Shown here: positions 31,048 to 44,299 of the stretch, one piece after another
Position numbering within the stretch: the stretch's first letter is position 1
Layout: the number at the start of each line of letters is the position of its first letter
NCBI GenBank assembly: GCA_019914995.1
Contig: JAFKAK010000546.1
Span: 1 to 64,000 of the forward strand
Direction: 5' to 3'
Length of the DNA stretch: 64,000 bases
DNA from: Acanthochlamys bracteata
Taxonomy: Eukaryota > Streptophyta > Magnoliopsida > Pandanales > Velloziaceae
Program-made: the position numbers and the translations under genes
The notes under the pieces: model-generated
What the model was told of the DNA's origin: nothing
Databases searched by the model: none
What the model saw: the letters and a program-made list of their open reading frames with translations, nothing else

Positions 31048-32570
31048 TATTTCGCTAGTTCCATACCAGCACTGTACATTTATATTTCAGTATTTTTATA
31101 AAAGTATAATACTCATAGCAAACAAATTATCATAAAGCAAATTATCTAACCAAACCAAATGACTTACGTTTGACCAGATTAAAGTAATATACCACTAATT
31201 TTAAGTATAAATAAATTCATACTATTTGATAGCGCACCTACCTCAAACAGATCGCTAAACATCCAGTACTTGATCCAATTAACTGAATATAAAATGTATT
31301 CGAAAAGAATACCAGCACTTAATAAAGAGATAGCTATAAATCTTCTCACTAAGGAAGATTTTTAAATTTTGATTAAATACATTTAAAGAGTAAATTGATT
31401 ATGAAAAAGGTTAATTTGAACATATGTTTTAAGGTGAATTGAACACCTAATCTAATTAAAAATAATTTAATAACTTTTATTAGAACTTAAACCTAATAAA
31501 ACAGTTATTATCTGAAATAAATCAATACAAGCATATTCTACCTATTTTAGGTTTCCTTTTTTTTTTTTTGTTTTAATTTATTTATGTAGCTTTTTTTTTC
31601 TTTCTGACGTGTCATTTTGATACCGGTCAAGTACAAGTACAGTAATTTTAATACCGGTCCGTCAAACGACGTTGCTAATGCATTCATTTACGTTGGCGCA
31701 GTTCACAAATGGTGTAAAAACACCCTCTCGAACATCTAATCCTAATTCAAAACCCTAATTAGAACTTTAACCTAATAAAACATTTACTTTAATTATGGTA
31801 GTATAATTTGTACATTTTTTAAAGAATTAGTTATTCATATTAAAAAGTAAAACAAACAGCACCAAAACAACAATATAAACAAGCCCTATTTTAAATTTAC
31901 ACTCATCCGCCAGAAATGAGGAAGGGTAAAAAAAGGTTACTAACGCACTCATTTATGTCGGCGGAGTAATTTGAAAGTGAAAAGGGCTTCTCGCTTGTTT
32001 ATAAGCTATACAGATTAAAAGGTAATGTAAAAAATAAAAAGTTTTTTTGCGTAATCCAAATCAAATACAATATTTCTTACACTTATGTAGTATAGTACGC
32101 AATATTTATAGATCTTTGCAACGAGGGGTCAATCTTATTTTTTAAAAAAATAAAATGGCCTGTTGAGATTATTTTACATATCTTTTATTTTAATTATAGA
32201 AAAATATTTGCCTCTCACCTTCACCATTTTCTGGCAAATAATTTTTACAAACACTACACCAATCCTAAATGATGAATTAAACCCCCATTAAATCCGTTTT
32301 AAATAGTCAGGGATTTTTTAATATTTAAACTGGATTCTTATAGGCAATATGTTGCTCTCTGGTTAAAATTTTAGCTACGCCCCTGTGCTGCATGGGTCCA
32401 CTATCAATATCGCAGGTCATTTTTCTTCAGCTACCCTAGATTACGTGGAGATGCGGTATTGCACTAGGTCCCCCTATTAGCTTAAAAGACATGCTTATAA
32501 GGCTAAATAAACAAGGTATCCATCCTTATAACAATACAAATTTAATTTTTTATAAAAAGGAGATAACAGA
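31048..32570. other. spacer with short dispersed repeats
   Basis: No gene seen. Segments such as ttagaacttaaacctaataaaaca (31480 and 31760), taccggtc (31620 and 31655) and gcattcatttacgttggcg/gcactcatttatgtcggcgg (31680 and 31945) recur. A ccctagattacgtggagatgcggtat block near 32440 partly recurs near 61045. Confidence 0.4.
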
Positions 32571-32699
32571 GGAAAAAGAAAAGAAAAAAGAGACAAGGGA
32601 TATTTCTAAAAAGTATACTATTTGAAGAAATTAAAAATATTATATTAAATAACCAAGAGATAATAATACACAAAATTAATATCAAAAAATTTATTAAGC

Positions 32700-33065
32700 A
32701 AAAAATAATAATAAATTTGGTCTTAATTTAATTCGAGGAGTAAATACTAAAAATATTTTTTCCCCGATTTAATAATTTTATTAATTGAACTTCAAATTCA
32801 GGAATATAATTCTAAATTAGTTAATGCAAATAAAATAATATATGAAATAATATTAGTAACCCAAGAGATAATAATACAAAAAATTAATTGAAGAAAAATT
32901 CATGAATATAATATTAAATTAGTTAAGGAAGGTAAAGACAATTTATGAAAAAATATTGGTAAAGCTAACAAAAATTTGAAGGAATTAATAGAAAATGCTA
33001 TTCAAAATTTACATAAAAATATAAATGTAGCTAAATCTAAGAAGTTTCATGAAATTTATTTTAAA
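32700..33065 (+). CDS. hypothetical coiled-coil-like ORF
   Basis: With TGA as tryptophan the frame reads LIILLIELQIQEYNSKLVNA, IQKINWRKIHEYNIKL, VKEGKDNLWKNIGK and NLKELIENAIQNLHKNINVA, a helical, K/E/N/I-rich pattern with heptad character. It ends in a poly-A run. No family is recognised; it is unusual for its clean frame and lies just upstream of rnl. Confidence 0.35.
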
Positions 33066-35744
33066 AAAAAAAAAAAAAATTTTTGAGCGAACCAAACAGG
33101 CGGGCTCGTGCTAGTGCTAAACAAGCAAGCCAGACAAAAAAAAGATTCTTTTTTCAATATTTTTCTTTTCGTTCACTGTCCAGATTTAGTTTTATATGGT
33201 GGTTGGCGTACACACCCTCTCGCCATAATCTTTGGCTATCTAAAATTAAAATGAAAAACCTAATAATATTCTTCATTAAAAAGTTTTTTCAGTAAAACTA
33301 ATTTCTTCCCTATTTGCCAGCCATCTTAGGTTCCTTTTAGCTTTTAAAATTATAAATAATTACTAACTTATAACTTAAATAGCTTTAACAGGGCTAATTC
33401 AAAACTAAAAAAATTTTGTTTTTTCAGAAAATTCAAGCTATTTCATATAAAAGTAGCAGTGATGATATAGAATTTAACACTTAAGTAATTAAAGAGGTTA
33501 TTATGATTTTCGACAAATTTATAAAAAGGATGGCTAAATGCCAGAATGTTTTAAAAACAATCCTAAGGGAAACCTTTATTGAAACTTCCCGAAGCAAAAC
33601 ATTGTAGTAAGGAAAGGAAAGGAAATCAACCGAGACTCCAAAAGTAATGGTGAGTGAATTGGACTAGCCTGAAAAATACTTTAAAAAATTAGTAAAATTT
33701 TATTGAATTAAGAAAATTAATTAATAAAAGCCAAAGAAGGTATCGAAAGTATAATTTCGAAAGTCCTGTATAATTTTTTAAAGTATAAATAATCAGTACG
33801 ATGGGAGTTAACCTGTCGGAATATTAAAATAAAAATAATTAAAAGGAATATGCTCATGGCAACCTTTGCTGAACTTTATAATTTAACTAGATTATAAACT
33901 TCTTTTTTTTTTTTTTAAGAACCATCCTCTAAGGCTAAGTATATAAATTTAGTGATAGTGAAGAGTACCGTGAGGGAAAAAATTGAATTAGTAACTTTAT
34001 AAGCAGTCAGAATTTGTAATAGAATGACAGCGTACCTTTTGCATAATGGGTCAGCAACTTAATATGGGTAGCAAGGTTTAAACCTTAGCAGAAAGCGACT
34101 GGATTAATAATTAGGAATATAAATTAAATTAGAAGATGCAAAAAATATTTTTGTATTTTCTAAAATTCTCAAAAATGAGATAAAAATTTTAACCTAATTT
34201 TATATTAATGTTGGATAAGTTACTTATATTAGACCCGAAGCCAGGTGATCTTACCATGTCCAGATTTGTAGATATCAAGTTAAAATAAAATTAAAAATAA
34301 AGGGACTGATATCCAGGGATCGAACGGGTGAATGTTGCATAATTCTCCGATGAGGTGTGGTAGGTGTGAAATGCTAATCGTACCTGGTGATAGCTGGTTT
34401 TTGCGAAACTTCTTACAGGGGCGTCCACACAAGATTAATGGAGGTACAGCACTTTGAGTTCTAGGCAGCCTCGAGCGTAAGACCTTGGTTGAGGGCGTGG
34501 CAACCTCTACCGTTAGGAGCTAATCTGAAATTACATTAATTGATGGTGGGCAGTCAGACTGCTATTCTAAGTAGGGTAGTCGAAACGAAAAACAGTCGAG
34601 AACACTAATACAAGGTCCCAAATTGATTACTAAGTGAAATAAAGGAAGTCTCTAATCGTAATCGGCTGTAAAGTTAGCCTGGTAGTCGCTACTTTTAATG
34701 AACGTATAGTAACAACGCATCAGCTTTAGAATGAGGCGCCTAAAAATTTAACGGGTCTTTGGTTTTATTTAAGGATGTAAAATCCATGTTTATAATTATT
34801 TGTAAACAATTTAAATAAAGCAAAGTAATCAACTGATATAGTATTAATTATAAAATAGAAAAAAATTCTTATTTATAGTTAGGTAGCAAAACATTCAGAT
34901 ATGGAAGAAGTACAGTGTATCATTGTATGGACGTACCTGAAGAGATAATGCTGGCATGAGTAACGTAAAGTAGTTAATATTACTACTCGCCGAATACGAA
35001 AGGTTAGAAAAACATAAAAAATTTTCAAAATATCGGTCTCTAAGGTCCAGATCCAATGATTTGGCTGATGAGGTAATGAATAGAAAGATCTTATATATTA
35101 TCAGCATAAAATTTTTAATTGTTAAAAATTTAGTAGGTTTTTAATCATTAAATTAATAATGCTTATGTGGGGGATTTATTTTACCCAAAACATATTTAAT
35201 TGTCGCTTGACGATAAAGATATAATTGCTTTTAAAAAATTAAGTATGTTTAAATTTCTAATTAAATTTTAATTAGTTAAAAGAGCAGGGAGGCGTATGCC
35301 AGAAATCACATAAGTAGGGTAATATATCTCAAATACGAAATGAAACAAATCGTAAAGGTCCAGGAAAATAATATTCAAATAAACACCGTACCAAGTCCGA
35401 CACAGGTTCGTGGTAGAGTATACTAAGGCGAAGAGTGAATACTTGTTAAGGAACTCGGCAAGTTGTCCTTGTAAGTTTAACCAGAAGAGGAGCCATGTCG
35501 TTTAACTTCTCATAGGTTTCAGATAATCGGAGGCCCTGACTGTTTAATAAAACACATCTCTATGCGAAGAATTAATTACCAGTATATGGAGAGAATCTTG
35601 CCAAATGCCATTTTAGTATAAGTGAGGGTGATGAAAATAATTTTACTGAACGAATGCCTGGTCAATGGCGGTCTTAACCATGAGGATCCAAAGGTAGCAT
35701 AATAACTTGGCCTGCAGAATATTTTAGGGAAAATATTTAAGTGG

Positions 35745-36175
35745 GGTAAACTATCAAACTCGGGGACACCTTAAAGACTACAGTACCAAGCTTCCATCGC
35801 AAGGTGTTTCATAGGAATATGGATAAATTTTTATTAAGTATACTTGCAATAAAAAACAAGTAAGAGTTTTTGTATTTTAAAACTCAAATATTTAAATTAA
35901 AATTTGAAGTGGCTGAACTAATTACTCAGATCAAGAAAACAATATTTTTCTTTGTCTAATAGTTATTAATATAATAAAAATATTAATTTAATTGTTGTGA
36001 AGGTAACAAGCTGTAGTATGATTGAAAATGAAATAGGTTATCGCGGATCTAAGTCAGATGTTTCATTTCAGCTCCTACAGCCAAATATGAAATGATTATC
36101 TGTAAAGAGCAACGAGTAGACAGTAGTTATTTTGGGGTTGGGGTAATACCTCAAAATTAAGTGTATTCTAATGGG
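35745..36175 (+). ncRNA. group I (IB-like) intron core in rnl
   Basis: In order: gtaaactatcaaactcgggg near 35745, gtggctgaactaattactca near 35911, atcgcggatctaagtcag near 36041, gagcaacgagtagacagtag at 36107-36126 and gtgtattctaatgggccgtg near 36161. The same set recurs in nad5 intron 2 and cox2 intron 1. Confidence 0.88.
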
Positions 36176-36274
36176 CCGTGAAAGCGGTTATCAGTTCAAA
36201 ATCCTTTCTAAACAACATATTAAAGATTTTATTCTAGTTTAAGTGCAAACAATAGTTTGACAAACTTAAAACCC

Positions 36275-37085
36275 GTGATTTATAACTGGTTTTACTGATG
36301 CTGAGGGTTGCTTTACAATAAAAGTACAACCTAATGCAAATTTAAAAACAAAATGGAGAATAAGACCAGTATTTTCTATAACTTTAAACTCAAAGATTTA
36401 AACTTATTAGAATCTATTAAATTTTCTATAGGCGCTGGAACTATAAGTCAAAGTGGTAAACCGCAATATATGCAGTGGAATCCATAAAAGACTTACCTTT
36501 AATTATAAACCATTTCGATAAATATCCTTTAATAACTCAAAAAGTATCTGATTATTTAATATTTAAACAGTGCTGTGAGCTAATTATTAAAACGGCATTT
36601 AACCGAAACTGGTTTTATTAAAAATATTAGGTCTAAAAAAAAGTAGTCTTAATCTAGGTTTGATTCCTTAAAATTAGCTTTCCTGGAATGTATTACAAAA
36701 GATAGGCCTGAATATTTCTTTAATGGAATACCTGATCCCTTCTGGGTCTCAGGTTTCACAAGTGGAGATGGATCATTTCATATCGTAGATGTAAAAAATA
36801 AGGGGGCAACAACCGGAGTATTAGCTAGATTTAGCGTACATTTGCATGTAAGAGACTTAGAAGTATTAAAAGGTCTTTCTACATATTCTAAATCATTAAA
36901 CTTCGACCCTAATGGAGCACCGGTAAACACCGAAGAAAAAAAAAAAAATATTATAATATCAGAGAATAGTGCAAATCTGCAAATTTCCAAATTTTCTGAC
37001 GTAACCAATATATTAATTCCTTTTTTCAATAAGTATCCAATATTAGAGTGAAAAGTTTAGATTTTGAGGATTTTAAAAAATCTGC
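36275..37085 (+). pseudogene. LAGLIDADG endonuclease in rnl intron
   Basis: Motif 1 is VIYNWFTDAEG-like near 36280-36310 (ITGFTDAEGCFTIKV after one shift). KWRIRPVFSITL and KDLNLLESIKFSIGAG follow. Motif 2 is PFWVSGFTSGDGSFHIVDV near 36737-36790, then ARFSVHLHVRDLEVL and IIPFFNKYPILGVKSLDFEDF near 37020-37065. Order and spacing are those of double-motif group I intron endonucleases, usually about 300 residues. Four or five shifts break it (near 36385, 36465, 36615, 36665 and 37050). Confidence 0.88.
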
Positions 37086-38239
37086 GATCTAATGCAGACT
37101 AAAAATCTTTAAATTCGCTTCTTGTTCCACAAATACGTTGGATAAAATATTAGAAATAAAATCTAACATGAACTTGAGAAGAAAATAAATAAAAATAATA
37201 TGCTTGCATGATAAATTTGATTAACCATGTTAAATGAGGTCTGGTATCAATAGAGTAACGATGGTCTCACTGTCTCAACAAGTAGCTCAGTGAAATTGAA
37301 TTAGCCGTGCAGATGCGGTTTGCCTTCAAGAAGACAGGAAGACCCTATGCAACTTTACTGTATTTAGTTAATACACAGCCTTCTAATGACCAAGTCAATA
37401 GAAAGTAGGTAATCGATGGCTTTAGGCAAAAACCAATAAAACAGCCAAGGTATTAAAATTTTCTGTTGTCTCCTTCTCCATACCCTTTTTAAATCTATAA
37501 TAAAATTTTTTTAGAAAAAACTAAAAAAATTTATTGTTATTAAAAAAAGCTAAAATATGAAAAAATATTTAGGCTAATTAATATTTATTTTACTCATGCT
37601 GGTAATAACTGGCATCGGTAACTTAATATTAATTTTAATTGTAATCAAAATATAATATTTGTTATGTATTTTTACGATTTAAGTATAAATAATATTTAAT
37701 ATTTTCGTATTAAAGCATAAATTATTTATTACTTATTGGAGCTTTAATTTATATTTAATATCATTCTAATTTTGTTTAATTTATTAAGCAAAATAAAAAA
37801 TAATTAAATACTTAATATAATTTATATTATATATTTAATTATTAGAATAATTATTGGTATAAACTAATGCAGAGAAAATAATAAAATGGAAACCTCCAGA
37901 TGTAGGTCGGGCTGATGGTTTTACCGAATTTTAAAACGTAGTAGAAAAAATTTTTTAAGATTAATATTTAGTAATGATTATATAAACTCTACTATATTTT
38001 TTAGAAGGTAGTTCTCTAAAAATAAGCTAGGTTAGCTTTATAGCTACAAACCAAGAAAAAAAATTTATATAATTATCCTAAAGTATAAGGTCAGGTTGTT
38101 CTTATATTTTTAGAAAGGTAAAATCTTTTAAATATTAAATCATTTTAAAAATTTAATCCACAAGGGAAGCTTGACTATTTGACAGTTTCGCTGGGGCGGT
38201 TTGTCTTTGATAGAGTAGCATTGTACCTCCAACTTTTTA

Positions 38240-41200
38240 AAAGATTGTTTTTAAGCTAAGAAGAATAATAAACTGAATAGAGTATTTCTTTTTCTTTGCC
38301 AGAAATTAAATAAAATTATTTCTAATTATTAAATAATGGATTAGATGCTTAATCTCTAAAAATAGAAAATTTTATTTAACATTCTAGTAAAGAATTAAGT
38401 AATTTCAGCTTTAAGCGTTCGTTCTAACTAAAATGAAAAAATAATAAATATCTTTTATATTTTATTACTACTGTAATAAAAAACTTTTTAAACCTCTTAA
38501 TATATAGTATCATTAATATTTTGAGCAACTGCAGACTGTGGGGATAAGTAAAATTATTCTAGCATCGTCATTAAAGGTTATATATTGAGAATCTTACAAT
38601 ATTTATTAAGGCCTGTGGCCAATAGATTTATAGGGAAGCCTGTAAATCTTCTACTAATAAAGCTTTGTTTAAGAGTAATATTAGTAGAAACACATATAGT
38701 ATATTCTTGTTTTTAATAAAAAATTAGAATTTGTAATTATTTACAAAAAGAAAAAATCAATTTAGTTATGCTTTATAATTTAGAAAGCAACATAACATGC
38801 AAATACATTGAATTTTTTCTTTATATTTATTTTTTTTTTTATTTTTTTTTCTTTAGGTTTCAATCGATCGTAGAAATACTTTATAGACTAGTTTTGATCA
38901 CAAGTATTATTTAAATATTTATCTGATTTTTTTTCTTGCTAAGGCATCGAAGTGGGTTTTAATTTAATACTAGCTATTAATTTTAACCAAAAAAATAAAA
39001 CTGAACCGAAAATGTTTACAAAATTTTTTCTTAAAAATTTATTTCAAAACCACTAGAAAAATCCGTAAAAAATAATGCAGTATTAAAATTACAGTTTATT
39101 TTAAAACACAATAGCAACAAAATATTAGAGTAATATATTAATTGAAATTTTATCACCAATGATGTTCTGTAAAAATCTTTACTTAGATAATTTATTTAAT
39201 TCTGGCCCCACATATGCGGGCACTCGCTATATTAGAGCCTATATACATTATAAATTTTATAAGCTAAATTATATGTGGTATGCTGAAATAATTTATTTTT
39301 AATAAAAAACTTTTAGCGTACACACCTCTATAGTTTAGTGCTATCCTATAGCTGTAAAAAATAAATTCTTTTGCGATTTTAATATGCTGCAAATTTTTCT
39401 TCTACTCTAGAGCACTGTCCTCGTCTGCTATTATTGCAATTGCTCTTAAAGAGGGAGGGTATTGTTTTTAATATTAAAATTGGGTAATTTAAGATAATAA
39501 AGAATATAATCTTGATAATCACGATATTAGTTAATGTGTTTACCTTTAGAGTTCCCTAGGGTGCGTTGCGTCGCCCGGTGGTGTATCCCACAAATTGGCA
39601 GCAGCGGCAACAACACTATTAATTTTATTTTATTTTTAGTATTTAATTAAATCATAAAAAGCCAGGTAGTATTATTATAATTATATTCTCTTTTTCTGAC
39701 ATAGAAACATAGATACGCGCACATTATTTCGTATTTTTATAATAATGTGCCCCGCCATATATTTAGGATAATATAAGGCTGGTGGGATCGAAAAATCTGA
39801 TTTTTCGTGAATCAACTAAAAAAAATAATAGTACTTTAACCCTAGGATTACCAGGTCGGTGTCTTACAAATCGCTCTTGGCGCTTATTTGTATTTAGGAT
39901 TATTAAAGTTGTAGTATACTATGTAAATTTTTCAATAATTTTCAAGTTTTGGAGTATATGATATTTTAAATTTTTTTAATTACTTTCTTGTGTCTGTTTC
40001 ATTAGAATGGTAGCATATATTTATTTATATAAATTAAAAATATTAGAATAAATTAAAGTAGGGTTTACACTTTGTTATTCCAAATATATTGAATTTTGCT
40101 AAAGAATCATTGTTTTTAGAAATAAGGCTAATGTTCTGATTTAGTTTATAGTGTACGCCGTGTACTTCGGACGACAAGTCCAGAATCTATACCCTCAATT
40201 GTCATATCAACACATACCTTAAGATAACGATAAAATTAATTTAAATATAACCTGGAGGTGGGTTCTTTAAAGTATGGCATTATTAATAATGTTTACTAAG
40301 TGCTACGTACTACTTTATACTTGCATAATCAATTAATTAAATATTAAAAAACTTTAAATTATTAAATTTGCTAATAATTAAAAGGTCCAAGACTATAGAG
40401 ATTCTAGTCTTACTTGAAAATAAAAAAAAAAATACTATTGTTTATTATTTTTTTAATTCTTTTTGTTTAGGTGCTATCCTTTAATGCCGTAAACTTTTAT
40501 CTTTTAAATTAAATATAACCGTGCCGATACTTAGCACTTTCCTCGCTCCGCTTGTATACGCATCACTTGTCTCACTCGTTTTATCGCTTTGTGCTGGCGC
40601 TTGGTGACTATGGTGGCGCGAGTTGTGTCATAATTAAAATCATGGTTTTATCTTTATTTAAAAGTTATCAATATTCTTACTGAGTTCTTAAGGATAATAT
40701 TTTCTAGAAACACATACCTATAAATTAAATTATTTAGGTTATATATTTGGGGCATGCTCTCTGTGTTTCATTTTACGGAAAATTGCATTAATTGTCTATA
40801 GGCCTTAGACGGCCCGCCTTTAAACTGGAAAATTTATAATTTCGCCTGCAAAACAGAATTATAATGCTTCTTGCGGTAATAAAACAAAAATTTTAATATA
40901 TATTGAGTTGAATGCTTTCAATAATATATATTAAAAAAATTATCTGGCAGTTTATATTAACTATTGTAATAGCTGACACCTATTATATAATACAAACTCC
41001 GTTATTCCTTTTTTTTAATTTGGGAGGCGCGCTGCGCTCAGGATCAATTAAAATTTATAATTTTATTAAATATTTATGTTTGATGAGTATGTTTTAACAT
41101 GCTTATTTTTAACTTTATTTAATAAGTAAAAAAATTAAGGAATATACGACGTGTACTTTCAACAGATAATGAGAATGCGTACGCTGCGATCGTAAGTGTG

Positions 41201-41930
41201 GTGTGCGTAAGTTAAAAAAAATAATAAACACAGAAATTGTGAAATAATTGGAGCCTTCTTTCCTTGTCTTTGATAAAATAATTAACTGAGGAATTACTTA
41301 TATATTTATTAATTAAAAAATATTTATTATTTTTATTTAATAAAGATACTTTTTGAAAAAGTTTTTCTTAATTATCCTTAATTTAGGGTCTCAGGGTACT
41401 GTGGCGATTGCTGCAACCCTAATTAAGTATTTTATCGCGTTATTCTAATATTGATTTGACGTAAATTTACACTTGATTTATTTTTATTAATAAATTAAAT
41501 ATAGATTATCATGAATAAATTTATTCATCTAAACGTCAATAAATAAAGATCCAGCCAAAAATAACGTAGCTTTCATATTGAAAATTTTTTTGATTAGGGT
41601 GTAGTCTTGTGCTCACCAAAATAACAAAAAAATTTTAATTTTCGTAATATTATTTAGTTAGTCTTAATAGTATCTTTACGAGAGCAAAAAAATTGTCAAT
41701 ATGAAAGTAATTTAAGAAAATAAAATTTCAAATTATATAATAATTAAGTTTATTATATAGTCTTCAATATAAAAAAGAAGGTCCTTCAAGCCCTCTTTTT
41801 ATATTATCGTCTCTCCGACGATTTTTTTCATTTAGTTTTTTAAAATTTTTGTTTTTGGGATAGCTTGCTTAGTACCTAAAATAGAAAGTGGGCACGAACG
41901 CAGACGCTACCAAAATTAATTTAAAATTTA
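38240..41930. other. 3.7-kb ORF-less insertion inside rnl domain V
   Basis: The conserved rRNA stops after agagtagcattgtacctcc at about 38232 and resumes near 41940-42000 before the ggttttccgattttatctc segment. The insert is about 80% A+T with GC clusters at 39545-39605 and 40530-40630. I find no endonuclease motifs and no group I core pieces like those of the other introns. It could be an ORF-less intron of another class, an rRNA expansion or inserted foreign DNA. Confidence 0.6.
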
Positions 41931-42690
41931 GAAATTTAAATTTTAACCTCCTTCGAAACCTACTTAATTTAGGGTCGATTGTAGTGTATGAATAAGGTCG
42001 GTTTTCCGATTTTATCTCAAAGGTATGGCTAGTAATTTGAATAGAAGTCAAACAACCAGTGAAAGGTTGTAACAAGCATAATGGCAGAAAGCACTTAACT
42101 GAAAGACCTATAAGTCGCACAGATACGTAAGTAGGGCATAGTGACCCCTCGCTATAGTATGGAATAGTCGGGATCAAGAGCTAAAAGTTACGCTAGGGAT
42201 AACAGGCTAATAGTCCGCGAGAGTACACATTGTCCGGACTGATTGGCACCTCGATGTCGACTCAACCTATCCTCCGGGGCAAAAAGCTTGGAAGGTTCGG
42301 CTGTTCGCCGATTAAAAGGTTACGTGAGTTGGGTTTAATACGACGTAAGTCAGTATGGTCCCTATCTTTTGAAGGAAAAATAGTAAAGGGATTCGGTTTC
42401 TAGTACGAAAGGATCAATAACCCGTGTTTCAATAGTGTACCAATTGTTGACTTTGCGTGTTGGCATCGTTGGGTAGCCACAAACATACCAGAGAAAAGCT
42501 GAAAGTATTTTAAGCCAGAATCTCGTTCCTGGATACTAGCATGAATATAAATATTTAATATTGTTCTATTTTTAAATAAAACAATGAAATTTATATTTAG
42601 ATAAGAAATAGAACATTTCTTAATAGGATGCGTGAGAAAGTATTGTGAATGACTTCTTATAGCATTACTAATTTATCTCAAGACTTAATG

Positions 42691-42989
42691 TTATTATATC
42701 TTTAATATACCAATATGAGGCTTAAAAAATTTTTAAGCACTGACTGGAGGTATCTCTATCCAGCAGAAATCCCATGGCCAAAAAAAAGTCGCCAAAATAT
42801 TTCAAGCTGCGGAAAATTACTTAGCTATGAAGCTGGTTTGACAATATTTTAATGTAAAAAATTTTTTTAAAAATCTGGGCAACTTTACAGAGCCGGAATT
42901 AAATTAGTACACCCAGCCATAGGCGCCAGTGGCACTAATTATTTATTATCAAGACTCAATATCTCTAAGGATGTATTTTTGAAAACAAT
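42691..42989. other. spacer between rnl and nad4L
   Basis: No gene seen; AT-rich, with short GC-containing stretches. Confidence 0.5.
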
Positions 42990-43231
42990 ATGAATTTAGC
43001 TTTATTTTTATTTTTAATAGGAACATTAGGATTTATTTTAAATCGAAAAAATCTTATCCTTATGATTATAAGTATTGAAATTATGTTACTCGCTGTTACT
43101 ATTTTAATATTAATTAGTTCTTTTACATTTGACGATAGTATAGGACAAACATTTAGTATTTTTATTATTTCTATTGCAGGAGCTGAGTCTGTTATTGGTT
43201 TAAGTATTCTTGTAAGTTATTATAGATTTAC
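42990..43231 (+). CDS. nad4L: NADH dehydrogenase subunit 4L, exon 1
   Basis: Nad4L is a small proton-pumping-arm subunit of complex I. The frame from ATG 42990 is clean: MNLALFLFLIGTLGFILNRK, NLILMIISIEIMLLAVTILI and IAGAESVIGLSILVSYYRF, with the conserved glutamates of the SIEIMLLA and AGAESVIGL helices. About 81 of 89 residues are present. After YYRF the frame loses similarity, so an intron starts near 43231. The gene lies directly before nad5, the usual fungal order. Confidence 0.93.
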
Positions 43232-43389
43232 CTGTTATCTGATTTCATTTTGCCTATCCCGTGACATAAACAAAAAAAAAAAACAATTTTTTTAAACAAT
43301 AAATAAGCACCCTTTTTATTTAATTTGTGGCCTATAATTAAAATCTATAACTCTTAATTTTATCCAAAATTATTCTATCAGCCCCATAA

Positions 43390-43990
43390 ATCCGTGATTC
43401 GTTACTGGACTTTACGATGCCGAGAAAAATTTTTTAGTAATTTCAAAAACTCTGGGTACATGGCTGACGCGTCCTAAAATGTGCAGAAAGCTAGAGTTCA
43501 ATTAAAAATGCCCTACATGGGTTTGCTGTACAGCCAACCAGAAAAAGATAGAGATTTAATTTTAGGATGTAGTCACTACGTCCTCCTACTAAAATTCAGG
43601 AATAGGAAGAAAAAATTTTTACATAAAATTTTATATCCTGAGGCCGTGCGGCGGAGTAGCAGGATTTTCTACAGGAGAATCTAATTTTTTTTTTTATTGC
43701 TGTTCAAAATTCTAAAAGTAAGAGTGGCTTAACTACTTCATTACGGTTTTCTATAGCTCAATATTCAAGAGATTTGTTATTATTAGAGAGCTTAGTTAAA
43801 AAATTTTCAGAATTAAAAAGGAATCATGTTGCGTAAAATAATAGTGTAACGAATAATCACAATAATGAACAAGGCACAGATAATTTAGATCTAAAAAGGT
43901 AAAGTAAACCTTTGCCTAGTCTTAATTATATTAGGGCTAAACCTTCAAATTGCAGGAAAATCTTAAAGACAAATATGCCAAATTAATACA
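43390..43990 (+). pseudogene. LAGLIDADG remnant in nad4L intron
   Basis: A degraded first motif (RDSLLDFTMPRKIF as read, FVTGLYDAEKNFLV after shifts) lies near 43395-43440. SKSKSGLTTSLRFSIAQYSRDL-like pieces lie near 43715-43785 and a NSNNEQGTDN stretch follows. Large parts of the usual protein are missing and a GC-rich stretch (gaggccgtgcggcggagtagc) is inserted near 43640. Confidence 0.55.
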
Positions 43991-44227
43991 GTAATGTAAT
44001 TAATGGGACAGGTAATGACTCGTCGTATGGCAAAACTATTTGTATGAAGAAATGAAATAGACTATCTGCAGCTAAACACCTTAAATTATAATCTTTTTTA
44101 ATAAATAAATAAATTAAGGCGCGCAGTTCATCGACTAAACGGAGGTTGGTAAATAATTAAAATTTTAATTTTTTTGCTTAAGACATAGTCAGCATAGCTT
44201 AATAGCTATGAAAATAACCTAGCCATC

Positions 44228-44282
44228 CTAAGGAAATAATTAATATTTCTATGGAAAAAAGGGTGAAAACGAAGAGGAAATA
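44228..44282 (+). CDS. nad4L: nad4L, short 3' exon (tentative)
   Basis: A GSINISMEK-like sequence can be read near 44235-44265, where Nad4L normally ends with a short polar tail, and a stop (ctttaa) follows about 20 bases before the nad5 start. The splice point is not certain. Confidence 0.45.
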
Positions 44283-44299
44283 TCTCTTTAAGAACTTAA

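Larger units (their letters stand above)
33430..42690 (+). rRNA. rnl: large subunit ribosomal RNA, with intron and insertions
   Basis: Universally conserved segments appear in order: ggtaccgtgagggaaa-like agagtaccgtgagggaaaa near 33960, the ctagctggtttttgcg segment near 34385, ggtaagcaacgaaaggt-type blocks at 35.3-35.5 kb, gcggtcttaaccatgaggatcc near 35670, cagaagaccctatgcaac near 37335, acaagggaagcttgac near 38160, and the peptidyl-transferase loop and following helices at 42180-42420 (cgctagggataacaggctaa, cctcgatgtcgactcaacc, tagtacgaaaggatc). A group I intron with a LAGLIDADG gene interrupts it between about 35725 and 37235. A 3.7-kb AT-rich insertion lies at about 38240-41930. Ends are approximate. 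This is the catalytic RNA of the mitoribosome large subunit. Confidence 0.93.

Noticed and set aside
34895-35107. Minus-strand ORF of 70 codons
   Set aside because: It falls within conserved rnl sequence and has no coding signature.
36778-37029. Minus-strand ORF inside the rnl intron
   Set aside because: It is a shadow of the LAGLIDADG gene on the plus strand.
41869-42177. Minus-strand ORF of 102 codons
   Set aside because: It lies on the complement of conserved rnl domain V.
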